Source: an uncultured bacterium (GTDB lineage: Bacteria > Bacillota > Clostridia > Oscillospirales > Oscillospiraceae). From it: 64,000 bases of DNA. The notes below the pieces were generated by a model. The model ran no database searches and had not been told where the DNA came from. It saw only the letters and a list, made by a program, of their open reading frames with translations. Position 1 is the first letter of the stretch. Every line of letters starts with the position of its first letter. Both the position numbers and the translations under genes were made by a program. Shown here one piece after another: positions 33,177 through 41,376 of the stretch. Location of the stretch: NCBI GenBank assembly GCA_949840775.1, contig CATKXO010000002.1, positions 1 to 64,000 on the forward strand. Reading direction: 5' to 3'.

Positions 33177-33751
33177 ACGGCAATCAGAGCCGGGAGCTGT
33201 TGGAGCGGGAGATGCTGGCCAATCCGGTGAAGAGCTTGCAGTATATGCTGGGGCAGCTGTCAAAGGTCTACAAGTTCCTGCCCCAGCTGGCGGCAGACGG
33301 CGTCTATGGCGAGCGGACCCTGGAGGCGGTGATGCTCTTTCAGAAGGAGGCGGGCCTGCCCGTCACCGGGACGGTGGACCAGGCCACCTGGGACGCCATC
33401 CGAAACTGCTGGCTGGAGCAGCGGGCCAGGACCAGCTACTCTCGGGCCACCCGGATTTTCCCCTCCGAGGGTATCCAGGTGAAGGAGGGGGAGACCAAAG
33501 AGTATCTGATCGTGCCCCAGACCATGTTCAACATTCTGGCCAAACAGTTTGAGGGCATTACCCCCTGTGAGGCGGACGGGTGCAACGGCCCCGCGTCGGC
33601 GGGCAACATCCGCTGGATTCAGAAGGCCGCCGGCCTGCCCCAGACGGGCTGTATGGACACCGCCACCTGGGATGCTCTGTCCCATCTCTACGAAATCTTT
33701 GTGGTCCAGGACCCCGACTGCCAGCCCGCCTTTACCGGAGGCTGGGGATAA
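33173..33751 (+). CDS. Peptidoglycan-binding domain protein
   Basis: 192 residues, overlapping the SpoIID-like gene by four bases (ATGA). Two PG_binding_1-like units: about 15-75 (VKSLQYMLGQLSKV..DGVYGERTLEAVMLFQKEAGLPVTGTVDQATWDAI) and about 110-180 (NILAKQFEG..IRWIQKAAGLPQTGCMDTATWDAL). No catalytic domain or signal peptide. Translational coupling suggests it works in a fixed ratio with the preceding protein, probably on spore or vegetative peptidoglycan. Confidence 0.8.
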   Translation: MNGNQSRELLEREMLANPVKSLQYMLGQLSKVYKFLPQLAADGVYGERTLEAVMLFQKEAGLPVTGTVDQATWDAIRNCWLEQRARTSYSRATRIFPSEGIQVKEGETKEYLIVPQTMFNILAKQFEGITPCEADGCNGPASAGNIRWIQKAAGLPQTGCMDTATWDALSHLYEIFVVQDPDCQPAFTGGWG

Positions 33752-33760
33752 AAAACAGCG

Positions 33761-33790
33761 CCGCCCGCCCCATATGGGGCGGGCGGTCCG
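33761..33790. terminator. Bidirectional terminator
   Basis: A perfect 11-bp stem CCGCCCGCCCC / GGGGCGGGCGG with loop ATAT between convergent genes. Preceded by AAAAAA (a T-run for the minus strand). Confidence 0.8.
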
Positions 33791-33793
33791 CGT

Positions 33794-33979
33794 TTACAGG
33801 GATGCGCTGGGCAGGTTGTCCACAAAGGCGCGCAGCTGAGACTGGCTGGTCATCTGGCCCAGCTGGAGCAGGATGGCGTTTCGCTGCTCCGGTGTACAGC
33901 GGTCGTAGTAGGCGGCCGCCTGGGGATTTTTTTGCAGCAGCTCGCCGAAGGTCACCGCCGCATTCATGTTCAGATCCAT
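33794..33979 (-). CDS. Small conserved-looking protein of 61 residues
   Basis: Start ATG 33979 behind GAGGTGATCAT. Sequence begins MDLNMNAAVTFGELLQKNPQ and is helical, with no membrane segment or cysteine-rich motif. It has only 32 bases to the upstream uracil-DNA glycosylase gene, so it is probably cotranscribed with it. Family not recognised; a good ribosome site, operon position and a downstream terminator support a real gene. Confidence 0.65.
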   Translation of the reverse strand: MDLNMNAAVTFGELLQKNPQAAAYYDRCTPEQRNAILLQLGQMTSQSQLRAFVDNLPSASL

Positions 33980-34011
33980 ATGATCACCTCAGCCTCAGTA
34001 TGTCCCCCTTT

Positions 34012-34587
34012 TTAATAAGTATGCGTGCAGACCTCCAGAATCTTGGCCTGAATGGCCTTCAGGTCCTCAAAGGTCTCGGGGCGGCGGCGGGGGTCCCGGA
34101 GGATGGCGGCGGGGTGGAACAGGGCGGTCATCCAAACGCCGTTTTTCTCAAACCACTGGCCATGCTCCCGGGTGATCTTAAAGTCCTCCTTAATCAGCTT
34201 GCAGGCGGCGATTCTCCCCAGACAGATGATGATCTTGGGACGGATCAGCGCAGTCTGGCTGCGGAGATAGTCGATGCACGCCTCCTGCTCGGTGTTCAGG
34301 GGGTCCCGGTTCTGGGGCGGGCGGCACTTGACCATGTTGGCGATGTACACGTTCTTTTCCCGGCTCAGGTCGATCATCTCCAGCATGTCGTCCAGCAGCT
34401 TGCCCCCCCGGCCCACGAAGGGCTTGCCCTGGAGGTCCTCGTTTTCGCCGGGGCCCTCGCCGATGCACATGACCTCCGCGTCCCGGGGTCCGGCGCCAAA
34501 GACCACGTTGTGCCGGGTGTCCGCCAGGGCGCACTTCTGGCAGGACAGGCAGGCCTGTTCCAGCTCCGCCCAGTTGTTGTAAAGCAT
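34012..34587 (-). CDS. Family 4 uracil-DNA glycosylase
   Basis: 191 residues from ATG 34587 behind GGAGGTAACACT; an upstream in-frame ATG lacks a ribosome site. Iron-sulfur cysteines occur in ACLSCQKC near the N-terminus, with two more in KCRPP and EACIDYL. Active-site motifs are GEGPGENEDLQGKPFVGRGG and the C-terminal HPAAILRDP. It removes uracil from DNA in base excision repair. Another UDG-linked pair (21944-24115) is elsewhere in the window but encodes different families. Confidence 0.93.
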   Translation of the reverse strand: MLYNNWAELEQACLSCQKCALADTRHNVVFGAGPRDAEVMCIGEGPGENEDLQGKPFVGRGGKLLDDMLEMIDLSREKNVYIANMVKCRPPQNRDPLNTEQEACIDYLRSQTALIRPKIIICLGRIAACKLIKEDFKITREHGQWFEKNGVWMTALFHPAAILRDPRRRPETFEDLKAIQAKILEVCTHTY

Positions 34588-34927
34588 AGTGTTACCTCCG
34601 ATCTGTTTTTTGGGGCTCGACATTCGACAATATCATCACCAATATACCATATTATGATCCGCCAGGAAAGGACTTTTTGACGGAAGGATGGGACGAAAAA
34701 AATTATTTTGAACTTTTTTACCATTTTCCCAGGGAAAGGATGGACGGAAACCTTTTCAATGGGACACAAGATGTAGATGGGGACAGGAAAGACATCGCAC
34801 ATATCTTGTGCGCCCTCTTGGAAAAACCGGGCCCCGCAGAAGAATAGAACATGCGTTTTTGACGCAAAAAACGCAAGTTTTTGATAGAAATACCAGTCTT
34901 TCAGACAAAATCGTCAGAAAAAACCTC
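34588..34927. other. AT-rich intergenic region without a recognisable gene
   Basis: 340 bases, clearly lower in GC than the surroundings. It holds a weak hairpin GCGTTTTT/AAAAACGC (34853-34860 with 34867-34874) and an 8-bp inverted repeat CACAAGAT/ATCTTGTG around 34764-34810. No coding frame or small RNA could be supported. Confidence 0.5.
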
Positions 34928-34956
34928 TTGATTTTTATGTCAACAGGAGCTATACT
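34928..34956 (+). promoter_or_regulatory. Promoter of the division/cell-wall cluster
   Basis: TTGATT (34928-34933), a 17-base spacer, TATACT (34951-34956). Predicted start near 34963, just before the MraZ boxes. Confidence 0.7.
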
Positions 34957-34967
34957 GGAGGAGCTGA

Positions 34968-35013
34968 GTGGAGCAAAGTGGGGGAAAATCCCTGATATCA
35001 GCGTCAAGTGGGG
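34968..35013 (+). promoter_or_regulatory. MraZ-binding boxes
   Basis: GTGGAG (34968), GTGGGG (34978) and GTGGGG (35008), spaced 10 and 30 bases, so on one face of the helix. MraZ is known to bind GTGG-type direct repeats at 10-base spacing in its own promoter. Autoregulation is therefore likely. Confidence 0.65.
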
Positions 35014-35028
35014 GAGAGGTGAGGGACA

Positions 35029-35445
35029 GTGACCGGCACATACGAGCACAGCATCGACGCCAAGGGCCGGCTGTTTATCCCCGCCAAGCTCCGGGAGGAG
35101 CTGGGTACCGCCTTCTACCTGGCCATGGGCGTGGACGCCTGCCTGGCCATCTACCCCCAGTCCACCTGGGACCGCTTCACTGAAAAATTCGCCTCCCTGC
35201 CCATGAGCCAGTCCAAAGGGATGCGCCGCCTCTTTGCCAACGCCGCCAAGTGTGAGCCGGACAGCCAGGGCCGCATTGTCATCCCCCAGAAGCTGCGGAA
35301 GTACGCAGGGCTGGAGAAGGAGGCCGTGATCATCGGCGTCCACGACCGGGCGGAAATCTGGTCCGCCGAGGCCTGGAACGCCCAGGAGGAGGAAGAGATG
35401 ACCCCCGAGATGATGGCCGCCTGCATGGCGGAGCTGGGGTTCTGA
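35029..35445 (+). CDS. mraZ: Transcriptional regulator MraZ
   Basis: 138 residues from GTG 35029 behind GAGGTGAGG. Two SpoVT/AbrB-like halves, each with the family motif: YEHSIDAKGRLFIPAKLREELG (5-26) and CEPDSQGRIVIPQKLRKYAGL (about 75-95). It is a DNA-binding ring-shaped oligomer that controls the dcw operon. It is the first gene of the cluster, one base before rsmH. Three GTGG boxes precede it. Confidence 0.96.
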   Translation: MTGTYEHSIDAKGRLFIPAKLREELGTAFYLAMGVDACLAIYPQSTWDRFTEKFASLPMSQSKGMRRLFANAAKCEPDSQGRIVIPQKLRKYAGLEKEAVIIGVHDRAEIWSAEAWNAQEEEEMTPEMMAACMAELGF

Positions 35446-35446
35446 T

Positions 35447-36382
35447 ATGAGTGAGTTTATCCACCGCCCCGTCCTGCTGGACGAGTGCATCGGGGCGCTG
35501 AACATCCGCCCTGACGGGACCTATCTGGACGGCACCCTGGGCCGGGCGGGCCACAGCGGGCAGATTGTCCGCCGGTTGACCACCGGCCGCCTCATCTGCG
35601 TGGACCGGGACCAGGCGGCCCTGGACGCCGCCCGGGAGCGGCTGGCCCCCTGGCTGGACCGGGTGGAGCTGGTCCACAGCAACTTTGACCGGGTGGACGA
35701 GATTTTGGACAGGCTGTCCCTGTCCGGTGTGGACGGGATGCTCTTTGATTTAGGCGTCTCCTCCCCCCAGCTGGACGACGGCAGCCGGGGCTTCTCCTAT
35801 ATGGCGGACGCACCCCTGGACATGAGAATGGACCGGGAAGAGGGCCTTACTGCCGCCGGTGTGGTGAATACCTGGCCCCAGGAGGAGCTGAGGCGGGTCA
35901 TCGCCCAGTACGGTGAGGAGCGCTACGCCCCCCAGATCGCCGGGGCCATTGTCCGCCGCAGGGAGGACAAGCCCATCGCCACCACCCTGGAGCTGGTGGA
36001 GGTCATCAAAAGCGCCATGCCGGGAAAAGCCCTGCGGGAGAAGCAGCACCCCGCCAAGCGCACCTTCCAGGCCATCCGCATCGCCGTCAACGACGAGCTG
36101 GCCTCGGTGGAGCGGATGCTCCGGAGGGCCGTCCCCCGGCTGAACCGTGGCGGGCGGCTGGCGGTGATTACCTTCCACTCCCTGGAGGACCGCATCGTCA
36201 AGACCGGCCTGGCCGGCTTTGCAAAGGGCTGTACCTGTCCGCCGGATTTCCCCGTATGCGTCTGCGGAAAGACCCCGGATATCCGGTTGGTGAATAAGAA
36301 ACCCATTGTCCCCAGCGAACAGGAGATTCAGGAGAATCCCCGGGCCCGCAGCGCCAAGCTGCGGGTGGCAGAGAAGTTGTAG
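35447..36382 (+). CDS. rsmH: 16S rRNA (cytosine(1402)-N(4))-methyltransferase RsmH
   Basis: 311 residues. Start EFIHRPVLLDECIGAL; SAM-binding motif GTYLDGTLGRAGHSG; the LFDLGVSSPQLDDGSRGFSY and RTFQAIRIAVNDEL segments are diagnostic of MraW/RsmH. It methylates C1402 in the ribosomal P site. Normal length. It ends at 36382 inside the first copy of a 13-bp direct repeat that flanks an inserted palindrome. Confidence 0.97.
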   Translation: MSEFIHRPVLLDECIGALNIRPDGTYLDGTLGRAGHSGQIVRRLTTGRLICVDRDQAALDAARERLAPWLDRVELVHSNFDRVDEILDRLSLSGVDGMLFDLGVSSPQLDDGSRGFSYMADAPLDMRMDREEGLTAAGVVNTWPQEELRRVIAQYGEERYAPQIAGAIVRRREDKPIATTLELVEVIKSAMPGKALREKQHPAKRTFQAIRIAVNDELASVERMLRRAVPRLNRGGRLAVITFHSLEDRIVKTGLAGFAKGCTCPPDFPVCVCGKTPDIRLVNKKPIVPSEQEIQENPRARSAKLRVAEKL

Positions 36383-36473
36383 CGGTTTTCTTGTGGGACC
36401 CGGCCCCTTGGCCGGGTCATCTGAAAGAATAAAATGGCCCGCCGAGGGCGGCGGGCCCCACAGAGAAGTTGTA
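36369..36473. repeat. Palindromic element flanked by a 13-bp direct repeat
   Basis: CAGAGAAGTTGTA occurs at 36369-36381 and again at 36461-36473. Between them lies a TGTGGG-family unit (36392-36462), with hairpins GACCCGGCC..GGCCGGGTC and GGCCCGCCG..CGGCGGGCC. The flanking copies look like a target-site duplication. The first copy contains the end of rsmH; the second joins the ftsL ribosome site. Confidence 0.75.
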
Positions 36474-36487
36474 AAGGAGAACACTCC

Positions 36488-37051
36488 ATGGCCAAGTACC
36501 GCCGCCGTAATACAACTGAATACCGCACCTACGGCAGCGTGGCCTACGCCCCGGCCTATGACGGCTCCGCCGTCCGGGCCCCCCGGCGGGAGGAGGAGCT
36601 GCGGCGGGCCCCGGCCCCCTATCCCAGAAGGCGGCAGCAGGTCCGCAAGCGGGAGCGGGCCAAGGTGGAGGTCCGCCCGGCGGGAGCGGTGGCCCCCTTT
36701 GCGGTGATCGGCTTTTTGGCGGTGGCCCTGTTCGCCGCCATGCTGGTGACCAGCTACGCCCAGCTGACAGTGGCCAACGACGAGATGGTCTCCCTGCGCC
36801 GGGAGCTGTCCACACTGAAGAGCGACAACGCCGCCCTTACCGCCCAGTACGAGCGGGTCTTTGACCTGGCCACCATCCAGGCGGCGGTGGGCGAGACCAT
36901 GGTGCGGCCCACCAACGACCAGGTGGTGTATATCGACCTGTCCGAGCCGGATACCGTCACCGTTTACAAGGAGGCGGGCCCCTCTCCGCTGCGTTCCCTG
37001 ATGGACGGGGTGGGCGACGTGTTCGGGAGCATTCTGGAATATTTCCGCTAA
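36488..37051 (+). CDS. ftsL: Cell-division protein FtsL-like
   Basis: 187 residues from ATG 36488 behind AAAGGAG. A basic N-terminal cytoplasmic part (about 1-70), one membrane helix (about 72-95, VAPFAVIGFLAVALFAAMLVTSYA), then a leucine-zipper coiled coil (VANDEMVSLRRELSTLKSDNAALTAQYE) and a short outside tail. Topology and position between rsmH and ftsI fit FtsL. Primary sequence is poorly conserved in this family, so the name rests mainly on context. Confidence 0.8.
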   Translation: MAKYRRRNTTEYRTYGSVAYAPAYDGSAVRAPRREEELRRAPAPYPRRRQQVRKRERAKVEVRPAGAVAPFAVIGFLAVALFAAMLVTSYAQLTVANDEMVSLRRELSTLKSDNAALTAQYERVFDLATIQAAVGETMVRPTNDQVVYIDLSEPDTVTVYKEAGPSPLRSLMDGVGDVFGSILEYFR

Positions 37052-37091
37052 AGCCCTCATAAGGTAGCATCGGGCCTATATAGAGAAATTT

Positions 37092-37123
37092 GGGCGCAAG
37101 AAAGTGGCTTTCTTGCGCCCTTT
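37092..37123 (+). terminator. Strong hairpin between ftsL and ftsI
   Basis: A perfect 13-bp stem GGGCGCAAGAAAG / CTTTCTTGCGCCC with a 3-base loop, then TTTGACC. It could terminate or attenuate transcription inside the cluster, or protect the mRNA; it ends 20 bases before the ftsI start. Confidence 0.65.
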
Positions 37124-37142
37124 GACCGCAAAGGGGGATCAC

Positions 37143-39656
37143 ATGTCAGTCAACAGATCCACAAACAGAGCAAGAAACCGGTCCGGGCGGGCCCCGGCTT
37201 CCAAATCCGCCGGCCGAAGCCGGTATGAGCAGGGGCTCAGCTGGGCGGGCGCGCCCACCAGCGCCACCCGGGGCAGCCACTCCAAGCGGTCGATCCTCCG
37301 GCGGACCTTGGTGCTGATGGTGGTGTGCGGCATTCTGATGTTCATTCCCCTGGGCTGGAAGCTGTATGACATCGCCATCCTCCACCACGACGAGTATCAG
37401 AAGCGGGCCACCCAGCAGCAGACGCTGAGCTTTTCCATCTCCGCCCAGCGGGGCAACATCTACGACCGGAACGGCAATTTGATGGCCATGTCCGCCACGG
37501 TCTACAAGCTGATCCTGTCCCCCCGGGACCTGATGAACAGCGTGCCCAAGAAGGACAAAGAGGGCAATGAGGTGCCCCAGGAGGTCCGGGAGGCCAGCAT
37601 AGCCCTGCGCCAGGAGCAGATGGTGACGGAGCTGATGACCCTGTTTCCGGAGCTGGACCGGGAGCGGGTAAACAAGCAGGTCCACAACACCGCCAGCGCC
37701 TACTGGGAGGTGAAGACCGGCATCGAGGAGGAAGACGCTGAGCCTCTGCGGGAGTATCTGGCCGAGCACAAGACCGCCTCCTACCTGTACCTTATTCCGG
37801 ACACCAAGCGCTACTACCCCTACTCCAGCCTGGCCGCCCAGGCCCTGGGCTTTGTCAACGCCAACGGTGGGGCCTACGGCATCGAGGCGGTATATAACGA
37901 CGTGCTGGAGGGCACCCCCGGCCGGGTGATGACCAACAAGACCGCCGGCGGCACCGAGCGGTTTAACACCTACGCCGAGTATGTAGACGCGGTGGACGGC
38001 TGCGACCTGACCCTCACCATCGACGCCACCATCCAGTCCTACCTGGAGAAAACCCTAGATGAGGGCATCAAAAAATATGACATTCAGGACGGGGCCTTCG
38101 CCATCGCCATGGACCCAAACACCGGTGCCATCCTGGGCATCGCCAGCTCCCCGGACTTCGACCCCAACAGCTATTCTACGGTGATTAACGAGGACCTTCT
38201 CGCCCAGATGGAGCAGTCAAAAGAGGAAATCTATGAGCAGCTAAAGGCGGCCAACACAGAAAACCTCACCGACAGCGAGCTGATGGCCAAGGCGGAGAGC
38301 CAGGCCGTCTCCAACGCCCGGAACACCCAGTGGCGCAGCCGGGCCATCGACTCCCGGTATGAGCCGGGCTCCGTGTTCAAGGCGGTGGTGCTGGCCGCCG
38401 CCCTGGAGGAGGGGGTGGTCAGCGAGAGCGACCACTTCTTCTGCTCCGGAGAGGCCAAGGTGGCCGACCGGGTGATCCACTGCTCCAATCGAAACGGCCA
38501 CAAGGACCAGGACCTGGCCAAGGCGGTGGGCAACTCCTGCAACCCCGCCTTTATGGAGATCGGCCAGCGGCTGGGCAAGGATCGGTTTTATCAGTACTTC
38601 GAGGCCTTCGGCCTGATGGAGAGCACCGGCGTCGACCTGCCCGGCGAGGCCAGCCTGAAAAACGCCATTTGGCCCAAGGAGAAGATGGGCCAGGTAGAGC
38701 TGGCCACCGCCTCCTTTGGCCAGCGCTTTGAGATCACCCCCCTGCAGATGATCTGCGCCTTCTCCGCCGTCATCAACGGGGGCAACCTGGTAAAGCCCTA
38801 TGTGGTCCAGTCCATCAGCACTCAGGACGGCACCGTCATCCAGAATACCCAGACGGAGGTGGTCCGCCAGGTCATCAGTGCCGAGACCAGCCAGCGGGCC
38901 GCCGACATCTTGGAGATGGTGGTATCCCAGGGCACCGGCAAGAACGCCTACGTGGCGGGCTACCGCATCGGGGGAAAAACCGGCTCTTCCGAGGTGCGGA
39001 CCGAGCAGGACCACACCTTGGTCTCCTTCATGGGCTACGCCCCCGCCGATGACCCCCAGGTGATTGTCCTGCTGGGGTATGACCGGCCTCTCCCCGCCCA
39101 ACTGGGCGTTCACTGCAACACCATCGCCGACGGCACCTACATCAGCGGCGGCAACATGGCCGCCCCCATGGCCGGTCCCCTCATCGCCGAAATTCTGGAC
39201 TACATGGGCATCGAGAAGGTGTACAGCGCCGACGAATCCGCCGCCGTGGACGTGTCCATGCCCAAGGTGACGGGCATATCCCTGGCCGACGCCAAAAAGG
39301 AGCTGGAGAAGAAAAACCTGAAATGCCGCACCATCGGTGAGGGGGATACCGTCTCCCGCCAGGTCCCCGCCGCCAAAACCAGTATCCCCGGCGGCTCCAC
39401 CGTCATCCTCTACTTGGGCGACGCCGTTCCGGAGGAGTCCGCCGCCGTCCCCGATGTCACCGGTATGACCTATGAGGGGGCCAAGAGCGCCCTGGAGAAG
39501 GCCGGCTTCTTCATGCGGGCCTCGGGCGTCTCCACCTACTACAGCAACACCACCACCGCCGAGGGCCAGAGCGTGGACGGCGGCAATGTGGCCGCCATTG
39601 GCACCGTGGTGGATGTCCACTTCTACAACGTAGTGGAGGACGGCCGGGCGGGATAG
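37143..39656 (+). CDS. ftsI: Penicillin-binding protein 2 / SpoVD-type transpeptidase with PASTA domains
   Basis: 837 residues from ATG 37143 (an earlier in-frame start lies inside the hairpin). A basic N-terminus is followed by a membrane anchor (about 63-80), the PBP dimer domain (AQRGNIYDRNGNLMAM), and the transpeptidase with S410-V-F-K413, S465-C-N and K612-T-G. Two PASTA domains occupy about 700-835. It crosslinks septal (FtsI/PBP2B) or spore cortex (SpoVD) peptidoglycan. Only one such gene is in the cluster, so which role applies is open. Confidence 0.92.
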   Translation: MSVNRSTNRARNRSGRAPASKSAGRSRYEQGLSWAGAPTSATRGSHSKRSILRRTLVLMVVCGILMFIPLGWKLYDIAILHHDEYQKRATQQQTLSFSISAQRGNIYDRNGNLMAMSATVYKLILSPRDLMNSVPKKDKEGNEVPQEVREASIALRQEQMVTELMTLFPELDRERVNKQVHNTASAYWEVKTGIEEEDAEPLREYLAEHKTASYLYLIPDTKRYYPYSSLAAQALGFVNANGGAYGIEAVYNDVLEGTPGRVMTNKTAGGTERFNTYAEYVDAVDGCDLTLTIDATIQSYLEKTLDEGIKKYDIQDGAFAIAMDPNTGAILGIASSPDFDPNSYSTVINEDLLAQMEQSKEEIYEQLKAANTENLTDSELMAKAESQAVSNARNTQWRSRAIDSRYEPGSVFKAVVLAAALEEGVVSESDHFFCSGEAKVADRVIHCSNRNGHKDQDLAKAVGNSCNPAFMEIGQRLGKDRFYQYFEAFGLMESTGVDLPGEASLKNAIWPKEKMGQVELATASFGQRFEITPLQMICAFSAVINGGNLVKPYVVQSISTQDGTVIQNTQTEVVRQVISAETSQRAADILEMVVSQGTGKNAYVAGYRIGGKTGSSEVRTEQDHTLVSFMGYAPADDPQVIVLLGYDRPLPAQLGVHCNTIADGTYISGGNMAAPMAGPLIAEILDYMGIEKVYSADESAAVDVSMPKVTGISLADAKKELEKKNLKCRTIGEGDTVSRQVPAAKTSIPGGSTVILYLGDAVPEESAAVPDVTGMTYEGAKSALEKAGFFMRASGVSTYYSNTTTAEGQSVDGGNVAAIGTVVDVHFYNVVEDGRAG

Positions 39657-39711
39657 GCCAGCCGTTGTCACGCCTCGGTCCCCTCGCGGCCGGGTCGCTT
39701 TTGCTCCGACT

Positions 39712-39756
39712 CGGAATACAAACAGACCCGCGTCGCGGTTCTTGGTTTGTATTCCG
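39712..39756. repeat. Inverted repeat between ftsI and murE
   Basis: A perfect 12-bp stem CGGAATACAAAC / GTTTGTATTCCG around a 21-base GC-rich loop, in a 178-base gap that has no gene. Sequence style differs from the TGTGGG palindromes. A second copy was not found in this window. Confidence 0.6.
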
Positions 39757-39834
39757 CGCTCCGTTCCAAGCTCCCCTGCTCGGGGATTCGGCGCTTCCTA
39801 TATAGAATAAAACCGCCCTTTGAGGGGTGACACC

Positions 39835-41325
39835 ATGACATTGCGCCAGCTTTTGACCGGCGTCCCCCTCACGGGGGGAAGCCTGGACTTGGATATGGAA
39901 ATTTCTTCCATATCCTACGACACCAGAACCCTGGAGCCGGGAGCCCTTTTCGTGGCTCTGCCGGGTGACAAGACCGACGGCCACCTGTATATGGGGGCCG
40001 CCGTGGAGAAGGGGGCCGCCGCCGTTTTGTGTGAGCGGGCCCCGGAGGAGCCCGGCCCCTGGCTGGCCACAGAGGACAGCCGGCTGGCCCTGGCCCTGGT
40101 TTCGGCCAACTGGTTTGGCCGTCCCGGAGACCGGATGTCCCTGACCGCCGTCACCGGCACCAACGGCAAAACCACCACCACAAGCCTGCTCAAGGAGCTG
40201 CTGGAGCGGGCGGGGGGAGCCAAGGTGGGACTCATCGGCACCAACCGGAACATGATCGGAGACCGGGAGCTGCCCGCCCACCGCACCACCCCGGAGAGCT
40301 ATGAGCTCCAGGCCCTCCTGCGGCAGATGGCCGACGAGGGCTGCACCCACGTAGTGCTGGAGGCCTCCTCCCACGCCCTGGTCCAGCACCGGACGGCGGG
40401 GCTGACCTTCGACACGGCGGTGTTCACCAATCTGACCCAGGACCACCTGGACTACCACCGCACCATGGAAGCCTACCGGGAGGCCAAGGGGCTGCTGTTT
40501 CGCCAATGCAGGAGAGCCGTCCTCAACCTGGACGACGGGGCGGGGCGGTGGTATCGGGAGCGGGTGGACTGCCCTGTGTTCACCTACTCAGAGAACAAGA
40601 CCGGGGCGGACCTGTCTGCCAAGAACATCCGCCTGTTCCCCGGACATGTGGAGTTCGAGGCTCTCACCCAGGGGGACTTGGCCCATATCCATCTGCCCAT
40701 CCCCGGGGGGTTTTCCATCTACAACGCTCTGGCCGCCCTGTCCGCCGGGCTGTGCCTGGGGCTGGAGCTGGAAAGTATGGCCGCTGTCATGCCCAATCTC
40801 CACGGGGTGAAGGGGAGGGTGGAGGTGGTGCCCGTTCCAAGGGCCTACACCGTCATCATCGACTACGCCCACACCCCCAACGCCCTGGAGAACATCCTCA
40901 CCACCGCCCGGGACTTTACGGCGGGGCGGCTGATCTGCCTCTTCGGCTGCGGCGGGGACCGGGACCGGACCAAGCGGCCCATTATGGGGGCCATTGCCGC
41001 TGAGCTGGCCGACCTGGCGGTGGTCACCTCCGACAACCCCCGCACCGAGGACCCCCAGGCCATCATAGACGGCATCCTGGCCGGTATGGGGGAGGGGACC
41101 GCCGCCCTCCATGTGGAACCGGACCGGCAGAAAGCCATCGCCTGGGCCCTGGAGCAGGGAAAGCCGGGGGACGTGATTGTCCTGGCGGGCAAGGGACACG
41201 AGACCTACCAGGAGATCGGCGCCGTCCAATACCATCTGGACGAGCGGGAGGTGGTGGCGGAGTATTTCCGCTCCCTGGGTGGCCGACAAGAAAGGACTGG
41301 AAAAGTTCCCGCGGATGTGGTATGA
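39835..41325 (+). CDS. murE: UDP-N-acetylmuramoyl-L-alanyl-D-glutamate--2,6-diaminopimelate ligase
   Basis: 496 residues from ATG 39835 behind GAGGGGTGACACC. ATP-binding TGTNGKTTTT near 107-115; the central ligase domain has the carbamylated-Lys region and TNLTQDHLDYHRTMEAY; the C-terminal domain has the specificity motif DNPR at 400-403, which marks meso-diaminopimelate rather than lysine addition. This agrees with lysA and dapF in the same window. It acts in the cytoplasm on UDP-MurNAc-dipeptide. Confidence 0.97.
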   Translation: MTLRQLLTGVPLTGGSLDLDMEISSISYDTRTLEPGALFVALPGDKTDGHLYMGAAVEKGAAAVLCERAPEEPGPWLATEDSRLALALVSANWFGRPGDRMSLTAVTGTNGKTTTTSLLKELLERAGGAKVGLIGTNRNMIGDRELPAHRTTPESYELQALLRQMADEGCTHVVLEASSHALVQHRTAGLTFDTAVFTNLTQDHLDYHRTMEAYREAKGLLFRQCRRAVLNLDDGAGRWYRERVDCPVFTYSENKTGADLSAKNIRLFPGHVEFEALTQGDLAHIHLPIPGGFSIYNALAALSAGLCLGLELESMAAVMPNLHGVKGRVEVVPVPRAYTVIIDYAHTPNALENILTTARDFTAGRLICLFGCGGDRDRTKRPIMGAIAAELADLAVVTSDNPRTEDPQAIIDGILAGMGEGTAALHVEPDRQKAIAWALEQGKPGDVIVLAGKGHETYQEIGAVQYHLDEREVVAEYFRSLGGRQERTGKVPADVV

Positions 41326-41376
41326 TGTTTTGTCCTTGTGTGCTTCAAAAGAGAAATAACCGGGAGGGTTCCAGAT

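Noticed and set aside
34588..34927. Possible small RNA or genes in the AT-rich gap before mraZ
   Set aside because: Hairpins are weak and no promoter-terminator pair could be matched; only the mraZ promoter at its end is supported.
36434..36487. N-terminal extension of FtsL through the repeat element
   Set aside because: It would translate the palindromic repeat; the ATG at 36488 has AAAGGAG at proper distance.
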